DNA from: Hyphomicrobium_A sp963776675
GTDB lineage: Bacteria > Pseudomonadota > Alphaproteobacteria > Rhizobiales > Hyphomicrobiaceae
Direction of reading: 5' to 3'
DNA length: 64,000 nt
Assembly: GCA_963776675.1 (NCBI GenBank)
Contig: CAVZNR010000060.1
Coordinates: 11,416-75,415, forward strand
Shown: in pieces, positions 34,589 through 44,144 of the stretch
Layout: every line of letters starts with the position of its first letter
Numbering within the stretch: position 1 is the stretch's first letter
Position numbers and translations under genes: made by a program
The notes under the pieces: generated by a model
Database searches by the model: none
What the model was told of the DNA's origin: nothing
What the model saw: only the letters and a program-made list of their open reading frames with translations

Positions 34589-35461
34589 ATGACCAAGCAT
34601 GAATCCTTGAAGCCCAACGCGCGCGTTGCAATCGGCGCCGTCGAGGTCGCGAACGACGCGCCCATCGTCGTGTTCGCCGGCCCTTGCCAGCTGGAGAGCC
34701 GCGCGCACGCGCTCGAGATGGCAACGGCGCTCAAGGAGATTGCTGAGAAGCTCGGGCTCGGTCTCGTCTACAAGACGTCATTCGACAAGGCGAACCGCAC
34801 CTCGCTGTCGGGCAAGCGCGGCTTGGGACTTGAGGCGGCACTGCCGATACTCGCTGAGATCCGTGAGACCTTGGGCCTACCCGTGGTCACCGACGTGCAC
34901 GAGGTGGCCCAATGCGCGGCCGTCGCGCCCGTCGCCGACGTTCTGCAGATCCCCGCCTTCTTGTGCCGGCAGACAGATCTGCTGGTGGCCGCCGCCAAGA
35001 CCGGCCGCGTCATCAAGATCAAGAAAGGGCAGTTCCTTGCGCCCTGGGACATGAGGAATGTCGTCAACAAGGTGGTCGCCTCGGGCAACCCCAACGTGCT
35101 GCTGACCGAGCGGGGTGCCTCGTTCGGCTACAACACGCTGGTGGCCGACATGCGCGCGCTTCCGATCATGGCCGAGACCGGCTGTCCGGTCATTTTTGAC
35201 GCGACCCACTCGGTGCAGCAGCCGGGCGGGCAGGGGACGAGCTCCGGCGGTGATCGCCGCTTCGTCCCGGTGCTGGCGCGGGCGGCGGTTGCGGTCGGCG
35301 TCGCCGGGCTTTTCATCGAGACCCATGAGAGCCCCGACACGGCTCCCTCGGACGGCCCCAACATGGTGCCGCTCAAGGACTTCGCGCCGCTCATGGCGGA
35401 CCTGATGGCGATCGATCGACTGGTGAAGGCGCCCAAACCCGCGGACCAAAGCACGGGCTGA
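34589..35461 (+). CDS. kdsA: 3-deoxy-8-phosphooctulonate synthase (KDO 8-P synthase)
   Basis: KdsA condenses phosphoenolpyruvate and arabinose 5-phosphate to KDO 8-phosphate for the lipopolysaccharide inner core. The 290-residue barrel has KTSFDKANRTS, QIPAFLCRQTDLL, KKGQFLAPWD, RGASFGYN, FDATHSVQQPG and ETHESPDTAPSDG. The motif AGPCQLES has a Cys (Cys33) where the metal-free enzyme of E. coli has Asn, so this one is probably of the metal-dependent class. The ATG at 34589 follows GGTATAAGGGC closely, and the upstream codons lie in the terminator. Confidence 0.95.
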   Translation: MTKHESLKPNARVAIGAVEVANDAPIVVFAGPCQLESRAHALEMATALKEIAEKLGLGLVYKTSFDKANRTSLSGKRGLGLEAALPILAEIRETLGLPVVTDVHEVAQCAAVAPVADVLQIPAFLCRQTDLLVAAAKTGRVIKIKKGQFLAPWDMRNVVNKVVASGNPNVLLTERGASFGYNTLVADMRALPIMAETGCPVIFDATHSVQQPGGQGTSSGGDRRFVPVLARAAVAVGVAGLFIETHESPDTAPSDGPNMVPLKDFAPLMADLMAIDRLVKAPKPADQSTG

Positions 35462-35496
35462 CGCCCGTGCTTCGAAGTCCCGCGCGGCGGCTCAGC

Positions 35497-35733
35497 TCAA
35501 TCCGACTGCAGGAAAGAGGCGGCAAGCCAAAGGGGCTCGGCGTCGGTGCCGCGGCTCTGGCCGGGGTGAACGCGCTCCTCGGCGACCGCTACGCAACCGT
35601 TCGGTCCGCACATGGGGCCGGAGCTGAAGGTGGCGGCATTGAGCGCGGCAACGCTCATGGATGTGACGAAGTAGGCAACCGTGTAGAGACAGGTGATAAC
35701 ACCCAGCGTGCGCATGACCAGATCGAAAGACAT
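35497..35733 (-). CDS. Hypothetical small membrane protein
   Basis: A 78-residue product (MSFDLVMRTLGVITCLYTVAYFVTSM...) with one membrane segment at about residues 7-30, then a short exterior stretch with two Cys (GPMCGPNGCVAVA) that may form a disulphide. It has a purine-rich GGGGG upstream of the ATG. The family is not recognised, and the frame could be spurious, although composition fits coding. A CtrA-type site lies 112 bases upstream of its start. Confidence 0.5.
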   Translation of the reverse strand: MSFDLVMRTLGVITCLYTVAYFVTSMSVAALNAATFSSGPMCGPNGCVAVAEERVHPGQSRGTDAEPLWLAASFLQSD

Positions 35734-35844
35734 CGCGCGGCCCCCTTTGTTCCTGTGGCTCATTACTCAGCGCCGGCCCCGGCGTGGCGCTTTTTCAGCG
35801 CTCACGATCGCGTCCGACGCCCTTTCACGATATGGAAAGAACGT

Positions 35845-35859
35845 TTAACGCCACGTTAA
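35845..35859. promoter_or_regulatory. CtrA-type binding site TTAA-N7-TTAA
   Basis: TTAACGCCACGTTAA matches the full CtrA consensus spacing (TTAA, seven bases, TTAA) and is also a near-perfect palindrome. It lies in a 432-base gap (35734-36165) between the small membrane protein gene and the antiporter gene, and could control either. The rest of that gap shows no gene. No other perfect TTAA-N7-TTAA was found by eye in the window. Regulation by CtrA is inferred. Confidence 0.45.
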
Positions 35860-36165
35860 GGTTACGCATCGGTGAACGGGACGATTCGAGGGAGCCGTCG
35901 AGCAGCTCAAGGCATGGATGAGTATCGCTGATTCACGGCTCTTCGAAAACGAGCAGGTTGAGCAACGCAGCGCTGCGAAAGGCTGACGGCGTTCGCGCAA
36001 AAGAAGCCGGCGCTCATGTTAAGGTTTGCGCCGCTCAAACAACAAGCGTTCGGCCCGCGTAGGCAGAGCGCACGGGACGGAAGACGCATGCAACGGTCGG
36101 CAGGCTCAACCCTCGCCGGAGCCCGGGTCACGCCGGGAGCCGCGAGCAGGAGGTAAGGAGAAGGT

Positions 36166-37977
36166 ATGCCCGGCGTGTCGTTGCAGGAGGCGGCCGTTCT
36201 GTTGGCGGCTCTGGCGATTGCGGCCCCGCTCGCGCGCTGGCTGGGGATCGGAAGCGTGCTCGGCTACCTGGTCGCCGGCATGCTGCTGGGCCCCTCCACC
36301 ATCGGCCTGGTGTTCTCCGACTACGAGGCCAAGGAGATCCTCGACTTTGCCGAGTTCGGCATCGTCCTGCTGCTGTTTGTCATCGGCCTGGAGCTGCGCC
36401 CCAAGCGCCTGTGGGCGATGCGCAACGCCGTCTTCGGGCTCGGCAGCGCGCAGGTCGGCGCCACGGCGCTCGTGCTCGCGATCGCTGCGCTGGCCTTAGG
36501 CGTACAATGGCAGACGGCAATCTTCGTCGGCCTTGCGCTCGCGCTGTCATCGACCGCCTTTGCGCTGCAAGTCATGGAGGAGACGGGAGACCTGCAGGCG
36601 CGCCACGGGCGTCTGGGCTTCGCGGTGCTGCTCTTTCAGGATCTCTGCGCCATTCCGCTGATCGCGCTGGCGCCTATGTTCGCCGTCAACGGCCTCGACA
36701 CCGCGCCGCAAATGGATCTGCTCGCGGCCTTCAAGGGGCTCGCGATCATCGCTGCGGTCATTGTGGTCGGGCACTATCTGCTCGACCATTTCGTGCGGCT
36801 CGTCGCCTTGGCGCGCGTCAAGGAGGCGATGACGGCGACGGCGCTGCTCACCGTTGTTGGGTTCGCCATCCTCATGCAGCAGGCGGGCGTGCCGGCCTCG
36901 CTCGGCGCCTTCATCGCGGGCGCGCTGCTCGCCGAGTTGTCCTATCGCCACCAGCTCGAGGCCGACATCCAGCCCTTCGAGGGGCTGCTGCTGGGGCTCT
37001 TCTTCACCGCCATCGGGATGACCATCGATCTGCGGCTTCTGGTGCAGCAGCCGGGGCAGATCCTGGCGCTCGTCGCCGGTCTCGTCGCCATCAAGGCGGC
37101 CGTGCTCTATGCGCTCGGGCGCTGGCAGGGCCTCGATCCCGGGCCCGCGCGCCGGCTGGCGCTGGCGCTGGCGCAGGGCGGCGAGTTTGCCTTCGTGTTG
37201 TTCACCGTCGGGTTCACCGCAGGCGCACTCACCTGGGAGACGAGCGAGCTTTTGACCATCGTCGTCACGCTTTCGATGGCCACGACCCCCATCGTGCTCA
37301 AGATCGAGCAGATGTTGTCGCGCCGGCACAAGGTGGCACCCACGTATGATACGCCGCCGGAGAACGACAAGCATGTCATCATCGCGGGCTTCGGGCGCTT
37401 CGGCCAGATCGCCGCCCGCGTTCTCACCGCCAAGCGTATTCCCTTCACCGCGCTGGACATCGATGCCGAGCAGGTGGAGTTCGTGAAGCGCTTCGGGAGC
37501 GAGGCGTTCTACGGGGACGCGAGCCGGCCGGAGATCCTCGACGCGGCGCGGGCGGATTCGGCCCGCGCCTTCGTTCTGGCCATCGACGATGTCGAGGCCT
37601 CCATGCGCACCGCCGAGCTCGTCAGAAGCCGTTATCCGGATTTGCCGATCTACGCGCGCGCCCGCAACCGCGCCCATGCGCATCGGCTGCTCGATCTCGG
37701 CGTGACGTATCTGCAGCGGGCGACGTTCCTCTCCGCCCTCGACGTCACCAAGCAGCTTCTGAAGGGGCTGGGCATGCCCGATCGCGAGGCGGAGCGCATC
37801 ACGCACACGTTCCGCATGCACGACGAACGGCGCCTGACCGAGGACTACAAGCTGGCCAGCGACCTGGATCGCTTGCGCGAGCGCGCGCGCAGCGACGTCA
37901 AGACGTTGGAAAAGCTATTCGAGGAGGATGCCGCCGAGGAGGAACGGCTGCGGGCCGAGGCCAAGGAGGAGAAGTGA
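36166..37977 (+). CDS. CPA2 family monovalent cation:proton antiporter, KefB/KefC type
   Basis: The 603-residue product has an N-terminal transport domain of about 12 membrane segments (residues 5-380). It is followed by a cytosolic RCK/TrkA-N domain starting HVIIAGFGRFGQIAARVL (about 405) with the GxGxxG nucleotide fold. The last 60 residues are charged (LRERARSDVKTLEKLFEEDAAEEERL). This is the layout of glutathione-gated K+ efflux systems (KefB/KefC) and YbaL; I cannot tell which. No kefF/kefG-type ancillary gene is adjacent. Its stop shares GTGA with the next gene, so the two are translationally coupled. Confidence 0.9.
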   Translation: MPGVSLQEAAVLLAALAIAAPLARWLGIGSVLGYLVAGMLLGPSTIGLVFSDYEAKEILDFAEFGIVLLLFVIGLELRPKRLWAMRNAVFGLGSAQVGATALVLAIAALALGVQWQTAIFVGLALALSSTAFALQVMEETGDLQARHGRLGFAVLLFQDLCAIPLIALAPMFAVNGLDTAPQMDLLAAFKGLAIIAAVIVVGHYLLDHFVRLVALARVKEAMTATALLTVVGFAILMQQAGVPASLGAFIAGALLAELSYRHQLEADIQPFEGLLLGLFFTAIGMTIDLRLLVQQPGQILALVAGLVAIKAAVLYALGRWQGLDPGPARRLALALAQGGEFAFVLFTVGFTAGALTWETSELLTIVVTLSMATTPIVLKIEQMLSRRHKVAPTYDTPPENDKHVIIAGFGRFGQIAARVLTAKRIPFTALDIDAEQVEFVKRFGSEAFYGDASRPEILDAARADSARAFVLAIDDVEASMRTAELVRSRYPDLPIYARARNRAHAHRLLDLGVTYLQRATFLSALDVTKQLLKGLGMPDREAERITHTFRMHDERRLTEDYKLASDLDRLRERARSDVKTLEKLFEEDAAEEERLRAEAKEEK

Positions 37978-38873
37978 AACCCGTCATCTGTGTCGGACAC
38001 GCTGCGCTCGACTACGTCTATCGCATAGATGCGTTTCCAGCGCAGCCCACCAAGGTGCGCTCGCTGGAGCACATCGAGAGCGGCGGCGGCATGGCGGCCA
38101 ATGCCGCGGCCACGATCGCGCGGCTGGGCGGGCCGGTGGAGCTGTGGAGCCGCACGGGCGCCGACGCTGCAGGCGGGCGGATCCGCGCCTTTCTCGAGGC
38201 CGACGGCGTCGACGTAAGCTACGTCAAGGTGTACGAGGGCGCGCGCTCGTCTACCTCCGTCGTCATCGTCGATAGCAAGGGCGATCGACTCGTCGTCGGC
38301 GAGCGCGACCACGCCATGTCGATGGATCCGATGTGGCTGCCGTTGCATCGCATCGGCGAGGCTGGGGCCGTGATGAGCGACATGCGCTGGGTGGAGGGCA
38401 CGCGAGCAGCCTTCGCGGCGGCGCGCATTCAGGGCGTGCCCACGATCCTCGACGCCGATCTGGGCGGTGGCGGCGACTTGCGCGAGTTCCTGAGTCTCGC
38501 CGACTACGCGATCTTCTCCGGGCCCGGGCTCGATACGTTCGTCGAGGGCAACGACGATGCTCAGCGGCTCGCCGCCGTGCTCGCCATGGGCGTGCGCCAC
38601 GCCGGCGTGACGCGCGGCGCGAGCGGTTATTTCTGGACCGCCCAGGACGGTAAGATGGGGCACCAGCCGGCCTTCCCACTGGAGGTCGTCGATACCACCG
38701 GGGCCGGGGACGCCTTTCACGGCGCCTTTGCCTGGGCACTGGCGCAGGGCCGCGCCGCGGCGGACTGCGCGCGGATTGCTGCCGCGGTTTCGGCCCTCAA
38801 GTGCCGCCGCCTCGGTGCGCGCTCGGGGCTGCCGACGCGCCCCGAGCTCGATTCCTTCCTCGCCGACCACTGA
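37974..38873 (+). CDS. PfkB family sugar kinase
   Basis: A 299-residue ribokinase-fold kinase. The N-terminal substrate motif is ESGGGMAANAAATIARLGG (near residue 37). The C-terminal signature DTTGAGDAFHGAFAWALA (near residue 240) has the catalytic Asp and anion hole. The substrate is not evident; candidates include ribose, 2-keto-3-deoxygluconate or fructose phosphate. The GTG start overlaps the antiporter stop (GTGA). tkt follows about 175 bases later, so a link to pentose phosphate metabolism is possible. Confidence 0.88.
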   Translation: MKPVICVGHAALDYVYRIDAFPAQPTKVRSLEHIESGGGMAANAAATIARLGGPVELWSRTGADAAGGRIRAFLEADGVDVSYVKVYEGARSSTSVVIVDSKGDRLVVGERDHAMSMDPMWLPLHRIGEAGAVMSDMRWVEGTRAAFAAARIQGVPTILDADLGGGGDLREFLSLADYAIFSGPGLDTFVEGNDDAQRLAAVLAMGVRHAGVTRGASGYFWTAQDGKMGHQPAFPLEVVDTTGAGDAFHGAFAWALAQGRAAADCARIAAAVSALKCRRLGARSGLPTRPELDSFLADH

Positions 38874-39048
38874 GGGCGGATAATCAGCACAAGGCCCGCA
38901 ACAGGCGCACCGTGAGCGCCATAAAGCACCCAGCGACCACCCTGGGGCTTCTCGGCTGCCGGGCGTAGACGCGAGCCATCGGCATCGCTAAACCGTGCCT
39001 GTCACAAGAGCCACCGGGCGCGACAGCCCGAAAGGAAGGGATGGAGTC

Positions 39049-41061
39049 ATGACCGAGGCGCGCGAGAAGACCACGCCCGTGGACGCCGTCGCGCACAAGG
39101 ACATGGCAAATGCCATCCGCGCCTTGGCGATGGACGCGGTGCAGGCGGCCAAGTCCGGCCACCCCGGCATGCCCATGGGCATGGCCGACGTGGCGACCGT
39201 GCTGTTTCGCGACTTCCTGCGCTTCGACGCTTCCGACCCCGTGTGGCCCAACCGCGACCGCTTCGTGCTGTCGGCGGGGCACGGCTCGATGCTGCTGTAT
39301 GCGCTGCTCTACCTCACCGGCTACCCGGGAATGAGCATCGACGACATCAAGCGCTTTCGCCAGCTCGACTCCAAGACCGCCGGCCACCCCGAGTACGGAC
39401 ATGCCCCCGGCATCGAGACCACGACCGGACCGCTGGGGCAGGGGATTGCCAACGCGGTGGGCATGGCGCTGGCCGAGCGCATGCTGAACGCGCGGCTCGG
39501 CGACGACGTCATCAATCACTACACCTACGCCATCGCCGGCGACGGCTGCCTGATGGAGGGCATCTCGCATGAGGCGATCTCGCTCGCGGGCCACCTGGGC
39601 CTCGGCAAGCTGATCCTCTTGTTCGACGACAACGGCATCTCCATCGACGGCTCGACCAGCCTTGCCGTGTCCGACGACCAGCCCGCACGTTTCCGCGCGA
39701 GCGGCTGGAACACGGCGAGCGTCGACGGGCACGATCCCAAGGCCGTCGCCGACGCCATCGCCAAGGCGCGTGCAGATTCCTCCAAGCCCTGGCTCATCGC
39801 CTGCAAGACGACGATCGGCTACGGAGCGCCGACCAAGGCCGGCAAGTCCTCCACGCACGGCGAGCCCTTGGGCGAGGAGGAGATCAAGGGCACGCGCGAG
39901 AAGCTTGGCTGGCCCTATCCGCCGTTCGAGGTGCCCGAGGGCGTGCTCGCGGCGTGGCGCGCCGCCGGTGAGCGCGGATCGAAGGAGCGCGCCGCCTGGA
40001 AAGCGCGGGTCGCGGGCAACGAGGCCGCCACGACCGCGCTCAGCGGACCCGCAGGCGCGACGCATATGCCCGACGTCGTCAAGGCCATCGCGGCGGCGAA
40101 GTCGGCCTTCGCGGGCGACGAGGCCAAGAAGGCGACGCGCGTGTGGTCGCAGCTGACGCTGGAGCACGTTCTGCCGGTGCTGCCCGAGCTGATCGGCGGC
40201 TCGGCCGACCTCACCGGCTCCAACGGGACCCGCACCAAGCTGCACACGGCCATTTCCAAAGGCGACTTCTCCGGCAACTACATCCACTACGGCGTGCGCG
40301 AGCACGCGATGGGCGCCATGATGAACGGCATCGCCCTCAACGGCGGGTTCATTCCCTACGGCGGCACCTTCCTCGTCTTCACGGACTACTGCCGCGCCGC
40401 CATCCGCCTGTCGTCGCTGATGCGCCTGCGCGTCATCTACGTGATGACGCACGATTCCATCGGGCTGGGCGAGGACGGCCCCACGCACCAGCCGATCGAG
40501 CACCTGGCGGCGTTGCGGGCCATGCCGCATCTCCTCGTCATGCGCCCCGCCGACGGTGTGGAGACGGCCGAGTGCTGGGAGATTGCTCTGCTGCACACTC
40601 AGAACCCGTCGATCCTCGCATTGTCGCGTCAGGCGGTTGTCAATGTTCGCAAGTCCCCGACGGGCGAGAACCTGAGCGCCAAGGGGGCCTACGTTCTCAC
40701 CGAGCCCGAAGGCGGGCGCGACGTCACGCTGATCGCGACCGGCTCGGAGGTCGGCATCGCCGTCGACGCGGCCAAGACACTCGCCGGCGAGGGCGTGCGC
40801 GCCGCCATCGTGTCGATGCCGTCGATGGAGCTCTTCCGCGCGCAGGATGCAACATACCGCGCATCGGTGCTGGGCAGCGCACCGCGCATCGCGGTCGAGG
40901 CCGGCGTGGCGCAGTGCTGGTACGAGTGGCTGGGCGACGGCGGACGCTTTGTCGGCCTGTCCGATTTCGGAGCGTCGGCGCCGGCACCGAAGGTCTACGA
41001 GAAGTTCGGTCTCACCGCCGCGACAGTGGCCGAGACCGCGCGCGGTCTTTTGAAGAAGTAA
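39049..41061 (+). CDS. tkt: Transketolase
   Basis: Transketolase moves two-carbon units between sugar phosphates in the pentose phosphate and Calvin-type pathways, using thiamine diphosphate. The 670-residue product has AAKSGHPGMPMGMAD (near residue 35), GPLGQGIANAVGMA, the cofactor motif GDGCLMEGISHEA, and later REHAMGAMMNGIAL and HDSIGLGEDGPTHQP in the pyrimidine-binding domain. GGAG before the ATG at 39049 and similarity starting around DMANAIRALAMDAV support this start. It lies 12 bases before pgk. A gap gene, often between them, is absent here. Confidence 0.96.
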   Translation: MTEAREKTTPVDAVAHKDMANAIRALAMDAVQAAKSGHPGMPMGMADVATVLFRDFLRFDASDPVWPNRDRFVLSAGHGSMLLYALLYLTGYPGMSIDDIKRFRQLDSKTAGHPEYGHAPGIETTTGPLGQGIANAVGMALAERMLNARLGDDVINHYTYAIAGDGCLMEGISHEAISLAGHLGLGKLILLFDDNGISIDGSTSLAVSDDQPARFRASGWNTASVDGHDPKAVADAIAKARADSSKPWLIACKTTIGYGAPTKAGKSSTHGEPLGEEEIKGTREKLGWPYPPFEVPEGVLAAWRAAGERGSKERAAWKARVAGNEAATTALSGPAGATHMPDVVKAIAAAKSAFAGDEAKKATRVWSQLTLEHVLPVLPELIGGSADLTGSNGTRTKLHTAISKGDFSGNYIHYGVREHAMGAMMNGIALNGGFIPYGGTFLVFTDYCRAAIRLSSLMRLRVIYVMTHDSIGLGEDGPTHQPIEHLAALRAMPHLLVMRPADGVETAECWEIALLHTQNPSILALSRQAVVNVRKSPTGENLSAKGAYVLTEPEGGRDVTLIATGSEVGIAVDAAKTLAGEGVRAAIVSMPSMELFRAQDATYRASVLGSAPRIAVEAGVAQCWYEWLGDGGRFVGLSDFGASAPAPKVYEKFGLTAATVAETARGLLKK

Positions 41062-41073
41062 CACATAGAGCCC

Positions 41074-42276
41074 ATGGATCTCGACAGGCTGAAGCCGATC
41101 GCCGACGTTGACGTCGCCAACAAGCGCGTGCTCGTGCGCGCCGATCTCAACGTTCCGGTCAAGGACGGGACCGTCACCGATGCCACGCGGCTCGAGCGGC
41201 TGCTGCCGGGCTTGCGCGACTTGTGCGAGCGGGGTGCGCGCGTCGTCGTCATCTCGCACTTCGGGCGCCCGAAGGATGGCCCTGATCCCGCACTCTCCCT
41301 GCATCCGGTTGCAGCGAAGCTCGGCGACCTGCTCGGCCGGCCCATACAATTCGTGCCCGAGTGCGTCGGTCCCACGGCCGAGAGCGCGGTCAACGCGCTG
41401 GGTCCGGGCGAGATCGCGGTCTTGGAGAACCTGCGCTTCCACAAGGGCGAGGAGAAGAACGATCCCGAGTTTGCGCAGAAGCTCGCGCGCTGCGGCGATC
41501 TTTTCGTCAACGACGCCTTCTCGGCGGCGCATCGTGCGCACGCCTCGACCGAGGGCATCACGCATATCCTGCCGAGCTACGCCGGCCCGCTGATGCTGGA
41601 GGAGATCAACGCGCTGCGCACGGTGCTCGACCAGCCGCAGCGGCCGGTGGCGGCACTCGTCGGCGGCGCCAAGGTCTCGACCAAGATCCCGATCCTGAAG
41701 CACCTCATCGAGAAGGTCGACAAGCTCATCATCGGCGGCGGCATGGCCAACACTTTCCTGGCTTCGCACGGCGTCGACATCGGCAAGTCGCTGGCCGAGC
41801 CCGACCTCGTCGGGGCGGCGCGCGAGATCATGACGGCGGCCAAGCACAAGGGCTGCGCGGTGGTGCTGCCGGAGGACGCCGTCATCGCGCGCGAGTTCAA
41901 AAGCGGCGTCGCGCACGCCGTCGTGCCGACGCTGGCGGTGCCGAGCGATGCAATGATCCTCGATGTCGGCCCGAAGACCATCGCGCACATGACCAACGTC
42001 TTGAAAGAGTGCAAGACGCTTCTGTGGAACGGCCCGCTCGGCGCCTTCGAGATTCGGCCCTTCGGGGAGGGCACGTTTGCCCTGGCGCGTGAGGCCGCTC
42101 GCCTCACCAAGGCAGGCGAGCTGGTGACGGTAGCGGGCGGTGGCGATACGGTGGCAGCCCTCAACGCGGCCGGTGCGACGGGCGACTTTACCTACGTATC
42201 GACGGCGGGCGGCGCCTTCCTGGAATGGCTGGAGGGCCGCGAGCTGCCCGGTGTGGCGGCGCTGGCGCGGGCATGA
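41074..42276 (+). CDS. pgk: Phosphoglycerate kinase
   Basis: The enzyme transfers phosphate between 1,3-bisphosphoglycerate and ADP. The 400-residue product has the two-domain layout: N-terminal RVLVRADLNVPVKDG, VVVISHFGRPKDG, LENLRFHKGEEKN and FVNDAFSAAHRAHAST; C-terminal VGGAKVSTKIPIL, IIGGGMANTFL, LWNGPLGAFE and the ATP loop VAGGGDTVAAL. It starts 12 bases after tkt, so they probably share one transcript. Confidence 0.96.
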   Translation: MDLDRLKPIADVDVANKRVLVRADLNVPVKDGTVTDATRLERLLPGLRDLCERGARVVVISHFGRPKDGPDPALSLHPVAAKLGDLLGRPIQFVPECVGPTAESAVNALGPGEIAVLENLRFHKGEEKNDPEFAQKLARCGDLFVNDAFSAAHRAHASTEGITHILPSYAGPLMLEEINALRTVLDQPQRPVAALVGGAKVSTKIPILKHLIEKVDKLIIGGGMANTFLASHGVDIGKSLAEPDLVGAAREIMTAAKHKGCAVVLPEDAVIAREFKSGVAHAVVPTLAVPSDAMILDVGPKTIAHMTNVLKECKTLLWNGPLGAFEIRPFGEGTFALAREAARLTKAGELVTVAGGGDTVAALNAAGATGDFTYVSTAGGAFLEWLEGRELPGVAALARA

Positions 42277-42315
42277 GGACTAAGGCCGAGCAAGAGCAAA
42301 GGTTGCGCGTAGGCG

Positions 42316-43113
42316 ATGTTCGCTGATCTGCAGATCTATGTCGGCGTGTGGCTCGCGGGGCTGGTGAGCTTCCTGAGCCCGTGCGTGCTGCCGCTCGTGC
42401 CGCCGTACCTCGGCTACCTCGGCGGCACCACGATCGAGGAGTTCACGGCCGAGGAGGGCGTGCCGCGCCACGTGTGGAGCCGCGTCGTTCTGGCGTCGGT
42501 TATCTTCGTCTTGGGCTTCACGACGGTGTTCGTCGGCCTCGGTGCGGGAGCCTCCTACTTCGGGCAGCTGATCCAGAGCTACAAGCGCGAATTAGAGATC
42601 TTCGCCGGCCTCATCATCATCGTGTTCGGGCTGCACTTCCTCGGCGTGTTCCGCATCGCGCTGCTTTACCGCGAGGCGCGCTACCACGGCACCCACCATC
42701 ACGGCGTGAGCTACGTCGGCGCCTACGTCATCGGGCTCGCCTTTGCCTTCGGCTGGACGCCCTGCATCGGTCCGGTGCTGGCGACCGTGCTGGCGCTCGC
42801 CGCCAACGAGGGGAGCCTCGCCACCGGCGTGAAGCTGCTCTTCGTCTACTCACTCGGGCTCGGCATTCCCTTCATCCTGGCGGCGGTTGCCATAAAGCCG
42901 TTCATCTCGTTCATGCAGCGCTTCCGCCGTCACCTCGACAAGGTGGAGAAGGTGATGGGCGCAATCCTGGTGCTGACGGGGCTGTTGTTCCTGTCGGGCT
43001 CGATCAACTGGTTCGGCAGCTGGATGCTCGACACCTTCCCCGGGTTGAGCCAGATCGAGGGGTGGGTGACGCCGAAGGATCTGGGCACCGAGATCATGCA
43101 GCAGGGCCGATAG
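42316..43113 (+). CDS. ccdA: Cytochrome c biogenesis protein CcdA (thiol-disulphide transporter)
   Basis: CcdA carries reducing equivalents from thioredoxin across the inner membrane for cytochrome c maturation and other periplasmic thiol reduction. The 265-residue product has six membrane segments. The two redox Cys are in FLSPCVLPLVPPYL (near residue 23) and FGWTPCIGPVLATVLALA (near residue 153), both flanked by the Pro residues that define the family. No cytochrome c genes are adjacent. thiD begins eight bases after its stop. Confidence 0.93.
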   Translation: MFADLQIYVGVWLAGLVSFLSPCVLPLVPPYLGYLGGTTIEEFTAEEGVPRHVWSRVVLASVIFVLGFTTVFVGLGAGASYFGQLIQSYKRELEIFAGLIIIVFGLHFLGVFRIALLYREARYHGTHHHGVSYVGAYVIGLAFAFGWTPCIGPVLATVLALAANEGSLATGVKLLFVYSLGLGIPFILAAVAIKPFISFMQRFRRHLDKVEKVMGAILVLTGLLFLSGSINWFGSWMLDTFPGLSQIEGWVTPKDLGTEIMQQGR

Positions 43114-43121
43114 GCGCCGTC

Positions 43122-43958
43122 ATGAGCACAGATGGCGAGGTCCGGCCGATCGCGCTCACCATCGCGGGGTCCGATCCGTCGGGCGGCGCCGGCATCCAGG
43201 CCGACTTGAAGACCTTCACCGTGCTCGGCGTCTATGGCGCCAGCGTCATCACCGCGCTCACGGCGCAGTCGACGCAAGGGGTGTCGGGAATCCATGCCGT
43301 GCCGGCGGATTTCGTTGCCAGCCAGATCGATGCGGTTGCCGGCGACTTGAAGGTGGCGGCGACGAAGATCGGAATGCTGAACGATGCCGACACCGTGCGC
43401 GCCGTGGCGCAGGCGGTGCGGCGCCACAACCTGCACCCGCTCGTCGTCGACCCCGTGATGGTGGCGACGAGCGGCGATTCGCTCATGACCGAGGGGCTGG
43501 TCGCGGCGTTGCGCGATGAGCTACTGCCGCTCGCTGACGTCATCACGCCCAACCTGCCGGAGGCCGCGCGCCTCCTCGATCGCGCCGAGGCTGCCGACGA
43601 GGCCCAGATGACGGAGCAGGCAGAGGCGCTACTCGCGCTCGGCTGCAAGGCCGTTGTGCTCAAAGGTGGGCATGGCAGCGGCTCGGAGGCCGTAGACGTC
43701 TTCCTGGCGCGGGGCGGCACGCCCGAGCGGTTTGCGCTGCAGCGTATTGCGACGCGTAATACGCATGGCACCGGCTGCACGTTCTCCGCGGCCATAGCCG
43801 CCTATCTCGCCCGCGGCGACGCGCTAGGCCCCGCCGTGGCAGCGGCCAAGCGCTTCGTGCACGGGGCCCTAGAGGCCGGAGCTAGACTCGCGATCGGGCA
43901 GGGCAGCGGTCCGGTCGATCATCTCTATGCGGTTCGTCCGCCTGCATCGCGTCGATAG
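43122..43958 (+). CDS. thiD: Hydroxymethylpyrimidine/phosphomethylpyrimidine kinase
   Basis: ThiD phosphorylates hydroxymethylpyrimidine twice to supply thiamine synthesis. The 278-residue ribokinase-fold protein has TIAGSDPSGGAGIQADLKTF at the N-terminus, VVDPVMVATSGD, TPNLPEAARLL, and the catalytic motif NTHGTGCTFSAAIAAYLARG. The ATG at 43122 follows the ccdA stop directly; the long upstream open frame lies inside ccdA in another frame. A clear intrinsic terminator lies about 190 bases downstream. Confidence 0.95.
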   Translation: MSTDGEVRPIALTIAGSDPSGGAGIQADLKTFTVLGVYGASVITALTAQSTQGVSGIHAVPADFVASQIDAVAGDLKVAATKIGMLNDADTVRAVAQAVRRHNLHPLVVDPVMVATSGDSLMTEGLVAALRDELLPLADVITPNLPEAARLLDRAEAADEAQMTEQAEALLALGCKAVVLKGGHGSGSEAVDVFLARGGTPERFALQRIATRNTHGTGCTFSAAIAAYLARGDALGPAVAAAKRFVHGALEAGARLAIGQGSGPVDHLYAVRPPASRR

Positions 43959-44144
43959 CCCGAAAAATGGGGTTTATGACGGTGTGGCAGGGATGCATCG
44001 TTATGGGGGCAAAGCGAATTTACCCACTTGCGATGCAGCCGACCTTCTGCAAAAAAAATAAGCAACACGATGCGCTTGCATCGTAACGGGCTCCGGGGGG
44101 AGCGTCGGGCGCGCGATTAGGGGCGCCGCCCGATTTGGCTGAAG

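Noticed and set aside
38884..41988. 1034-codon minus-strand frame opposite tkt and pgk
   Set aside because: It has no domain pattern and lies fully antisense to two clear metabolic genes; GC-rich codon bias keeps it open.
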